From Sharpea porci (GTDB lineage: Bacteria > Bacillota_I > Bacilli_A > Erysipelotrichales > Coprobacillaceae): DNA of 43,741 nt. The notes under the pieces were generated by a model, which saw nothing but the letters and a program-made list of their open reading frames with translations, ran no database searches and was not told the origin of the DNA. This document shows, in pieces, positions 42,165 to 43,741 of this stretch. The position numbers and the translations under genes were made by a program. Numbering within the stretch: position 1 is the stretch's first letter; each line of letters begins with the position of its first letter. The DNA lies in the NCBI RefSeq assembly GCF_009695655.1, contig NZ_VUNM01000021.1:1-43741 (forward strand), in the 5' to 3' direction.

Positions 42165-42301
42165 GTCAGTAGAGCACTGACTGATGTTTATTCATCATCG
42201 ATAAGCGATGCTTATCATCCCTTTTACAATATGACTCAAAAAATATCCCAATACATGCATTTGAGCCATAAAGAACCGATTTTCCCACTCGGTTCTTTTT
42301 T
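42165..42301 (+). ncRNA. Candidate structured small RNA with terminator
   Basis: Hairpins in order: GTCAGT-AGAGC-ACTGAC (42165-42181), TGATG-TTTATT-CATCA (42182-42197) and GATAAGC-GAT-GCTTATC (42200-42216). A longer-range CTCAAA / TTTGAG pairing follows. The terminator is AAGAACCGA / TCGGTTCTT (42271-42297) with a T-run. CATCG-ATAAG-CGATG (42196-42210) is an alternative fold overlapping the second and third hairpins. Candidate only; no covariance was tested. Confidence 0.5.
42271..42301 (+). terminator. Rho-independent terminator
   Basis: AAGAACCGA / TCGGTTCTT 9-bp stem with a 9-base loop and seven Ts. Confidence 0.92.
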
Positions 42302-42387
42302 GTTGCAGAGAAAGTGTATATTTGGTAGTGTTGTTCATGGATAATTCATTTCCGTGAACTACAATACATGCTTACAGGAGGTTGTAT

Positions 42388-42972
42388 ATGAGAAAAAATA
42401 AAGGAAGTGTACTGACAAAGATTATTATTATTTTAATACTTGTCATTGTCATAGCACTAGGTATACGTTATGTCTATAATCAAATCAGTACCCCAGATAC
42501 CTCAGCTATACAGGAGTCTTTTGGAGACATTCAAGAACTTGCAACAGAACAATATGAATATACAATTGCTGATAAATATGAAGATAAACAGGAACTCTTT
42601 GGCATTAAGATTCCTTTTACAACAGAATCCTTTGTCATCAAATTTAGTGGAACCATTAAAGCAGGTGTAAATCTAGAAAAGGCCAAAGTGACTGCATCAG
42701 GCAAGCATGTAACTGTCACATTGCCACAAGTCACAACCCTTTCCCATACTACCAGCAAAGTTACTTATCTTGATCGACATGCCAATATACTTAATCCATC
42801 CAACCCTCAAAGCTCAACAGAACTCGTTGATAAATTAAAGGAAAAAGAAGAAAAAAGAGCGATAAAAAAAGGCCTTTATACAAAGGCAGAAAAGAAACTT
42901 GAAAGTGTTATCACTGAAGATGTGAAGAAGGTAGCAGGTGATGATATAGGTGTAAAAGTTGTTTTTCAATAG
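42388..42972 (+). CDS. DUF4230 family membrane-anchored protein
   Basis: A 194-residue protein. A basic N terminus and one membrane helix (about 9-29) are followed by an extracellular domain with the DUF4230 layout: ELATEQYEYTIADKYEDK, FTTESFVIKFSGTIKAGVNL and KVTASGKHVTVTLP. Long Lys/Glu-rich helices close the protein. Function unknown. AGGAGG (42376-42381) supports ATG 42388; an upstream TTG at 42382 is rejected. Confidence 0.88.
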   Translation: MRKNKGSVLTKIIIILILVIVIALGIRYVYNQISTPDTSAIQESFGDIQELATEQYEYTIADKYEDKQELFGIKIPFTTESFVIKFSGTIKAGVNLEKAKVTASGKHVTVTLPQVTTLSHTTSKVTYLDRHANILNPSNPQSSTELVDKLKEKEEKRAIKKGLYTKAEKKLESVITEDVKKVAGDDIGVKVVFQ

Positions 42973-43052
42973 TAAAAAGCTATAACGAAATCGCTTTCTT
43001 TCTATGTATATTTTTGGTATGATTTACTTACATGAAAAAAGGGAGTGGATAT

Positions 43053-43250
43053 ATGGAGAAGCTAATTTGTAATACGCTTGTCGCTACCGCCCAGAAAGGG
43101 TCATTAATTAAAGTCTTGGGTGGTATCTTTGCGGCTGGAGCATTTACTGGCTTAGTGGTCACAAAAGCATGTGGTAATGCTATGGTCAAAAGACATATAC
43201 GCAAGCAAGAAGAAGCAGATAAAGATTTAAAAATTGTGGAAGTTAAGTAA
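43053..43250 (+). CDS. Small hypothetical protein with one membrane helix, 65 aa
   Basis: MEKLICNTLVATAQKGS followed by a Gly/Ala-rich hydrophobic segment (about 19-43: IKVLGGIFAAGAFTGLVVTKACG) and a charged tail (RHIRKQEEADKDLK). GGGAGTGG (43041-43048) favours ATG 43053 over ATG 43032. It is closed by a perfect terminator at 43249-43274. Unrecognised family. Confidence 0.72.
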   Translation: MEKLICNTLVATAQKGSLIKVLGGIFAAGAFTGLVVTKACGNAMVKRHIRKQEEADKDLKIVEVK

Positions 43251-43274
43251 TAGGTCTTAAATGACCTATTTTTT
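43249..43274 (+). terminator. Rho-independent terminator
   Basis: AATAGGTC / GACCTATT stem with a 6-base loop and six Ts. Confidence 0.92.
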
Positions 43275-43330
43275 AATACTTAAAAAGAGATATATTTGTG
43301 TTAATTGTTGATAATATTTCATAGAGGTAT

Positions 43331-43369
43331 ATGAAACGCTTTCATGACTTTGTTTATGTGTGATATACT
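43331..43369 (+). promoter_or_regulatory. Inverted repeat and extended -10 promoter
   Basis: ATGAAA-CGC-TTTCAT (43331-43345) is a perfect 6-bp inverted repeat resembling a one-base-short cre site. TGATATACT (43361-43369) is an extended -10. The repeat overlaps the expected -35, so repression is plausible. Confidence 0.5.
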
Positions 43370-43429
43370 TTCATAGTAAGGTCTTTCAAACAACAGTTTT
43401 TTTCAAAGTAATACATCAAGAAATTTAAA

Positions 43430-43506
43430 AAGGTTGCCGAAGCAACCTTAGTAAAGTCATCTAAATGACACCAGCAGAGCTGGCATTTAAGCATAAGCTT
43501 TATTTT
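43430..43506 (+). ncRNA. Array of four consecutive hairpins
   Basis: AAGGTTGC-CGAA-GCAACCTT (43430-43449), GTCAT-CTAA-ATGAC (43456-43469), CCAGC-AGA-GCTGG (43471-43483) and AAGC-ATAA-GCTT (43489-43500), then TATTTT. They are spaced 1 to 6 bases apart, downstream of the promoter at 43361-43369. A stable small RNA or complex terminator is likely; the family is unknown. Confidence 0.5.
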
Positions 43507-43741
43507 AACTCGTTGTGTTATTTTGGACTGAACAAAACATATTGTTTTGAACAATTAAAGAATAATCTAAAATAGGGAGGTTGTCAAGTTCATGGCTAAA
43601 AATAAGGATAGAAGTGTGAGTCAAACATGATATTGTCTTTATGTACCAAGAAAGAAAGTGTCCTGAATGATAGATCTGAAAAAAGCATGTTACAATAATC
43701 TCCTAACTATTCTATAAGACTTGGAGGTATTGCATGAGAAA
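43507..43741 (+). other. Window end: mini-ORF and start of a truncated gene
   Basis: A 12-codon open frame (MAKNKDRSVSQT, 43592-43630) follows AGGGAGG, possibly a decayed gene start. TACAAT near 43691 and GGAGG (43723-43727) precede ATG 43734, which begins a gene cut by the window edge after two codons. Nothing can be said of its product. Confidence 0.4.

Larger units (their letters stand above)
42096..42387 (+). other. Intergenic region carrying a second structured RNA candidate
   Basis: No convincing gene. It starts with CCTTAAGG-centred dyad symmetry (42115-42134), then TATAAT (42152-42157, weak -35), a hairpin-rich transcript with terminator (42165-42301) and a short leader to the next gene. 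A 77-codon open frame here has no RBS and is rejected. Confidence 0.6.

Noticed and set aside
42111-42344. 77-codon + frame after the LuxR gene
   Set aside because: No RBS, and it runs across the structured RNA and terminator.
43331-43345. Genuine cre site
   Set aside because: The palindrome is one base short of the cre consensus; kept only as an inverted repeat.
43430-43506. tRNA-like cloverleaf
   Set aside because: Hairpins are consecutive rather than enclosed by an acceptor stem; no T-loop or CCA context.
43592-43630. 12-codon ORF as a real gene
   Set aside because: Too short and with a distant RBS; listed only as part of the window-end region.

Overview
The window is a low-GC stretch of a Bacillota (Firmicutes) chromosome. 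It has AGGAGG-type ribosome binding sites, short intergenic gaps, strong hairpin-plus-T-run terminators and mostly +-strand genes. The gene content (PfoR-type EIIC, DUF1846, Y-family polymerase with YolD, CbiMQO, class I NrdAB, MalT-like LuxR regulator) would fit Erysipelotrichia/Coprobacillaceae gut bacteria. That placement is inference; there is no rRNA here to fix it. No tRNA, rRNA or CRISPR array was seen.

Layout. 1-133 looks like the right end (omega-RNA-like) of an IS200/IS605 element lying mostly outside the window. 174-4572 holds small metabolic and redox genes: nitroreductase, methyltransferase, DUF1846, DUF488, hemerythrin and glutaredoxin. 4691-6790 is a membrane pyrophosphatase behind a promoter with a TetR-type palindrome. 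On the minus strand, 6841-8137 carries an XRE regulator and a GIY-YIG/HAD fusion. 8277-17885 holds a PfoR-type EIIC, two tandem GGDEF membrane proteins, a HAD phosphatase, a MATE pump, a lipoprotein, an alpha/beta hydrolase and a Y-polymerase/YolD/YjbR operon.

About 17829-20399 is a 2.57-kb IS200/IS605 element inserted inside yjbR. It carries a small helix-rich accessory ORF, a tnpA broken by a one-base frameshift, an apparently intact 536-residue TnpB and a 3' omega-RNA-like end. Removing exactly 17829-20399 restores a 221-codon yjbR. The element looks unable to move by itself but may keep its RNA-guided nuclease, whose guide would point at the empty yjbR allele.

20566-29104 is transport-rich: an NSS-family symporter, a lysine-riboswitch-controlled amino acid ABC transporter, 3-methyladenine glycosylase, ferritin, an SGNH hydrolase and the CbiMQO cobalt/nickel ECF transporter. 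29237-32961 holds a membrane protein/XRE pair behind repeated promoter elements, a ribokinase with an extra C-terminal domain, a small unknown protein and a second MATE pump. 32962-33683 is a 0.7-kb gene-poor region with a terminator-like RNA, a frameshifted small gene, a promoter with a catabolite-response-like site and the nrd promoter. nrdA-nrdB follow, then several very small genes, an esterase and a 2',3'-cyclic phosphodiesterase.

The last 4 kb contains a MalT-like LuxR regulator flanked by two compact structured RNA candidates that each end in a perfect terminator (39574-39708 and 42165-42301). A third hairpin array lies at 43430-43506. These three RNAs, the degraded/active IS605 element and two unusual domain fusions are the most interesting content. 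All functional calls are from reading the sequence, with no database search.
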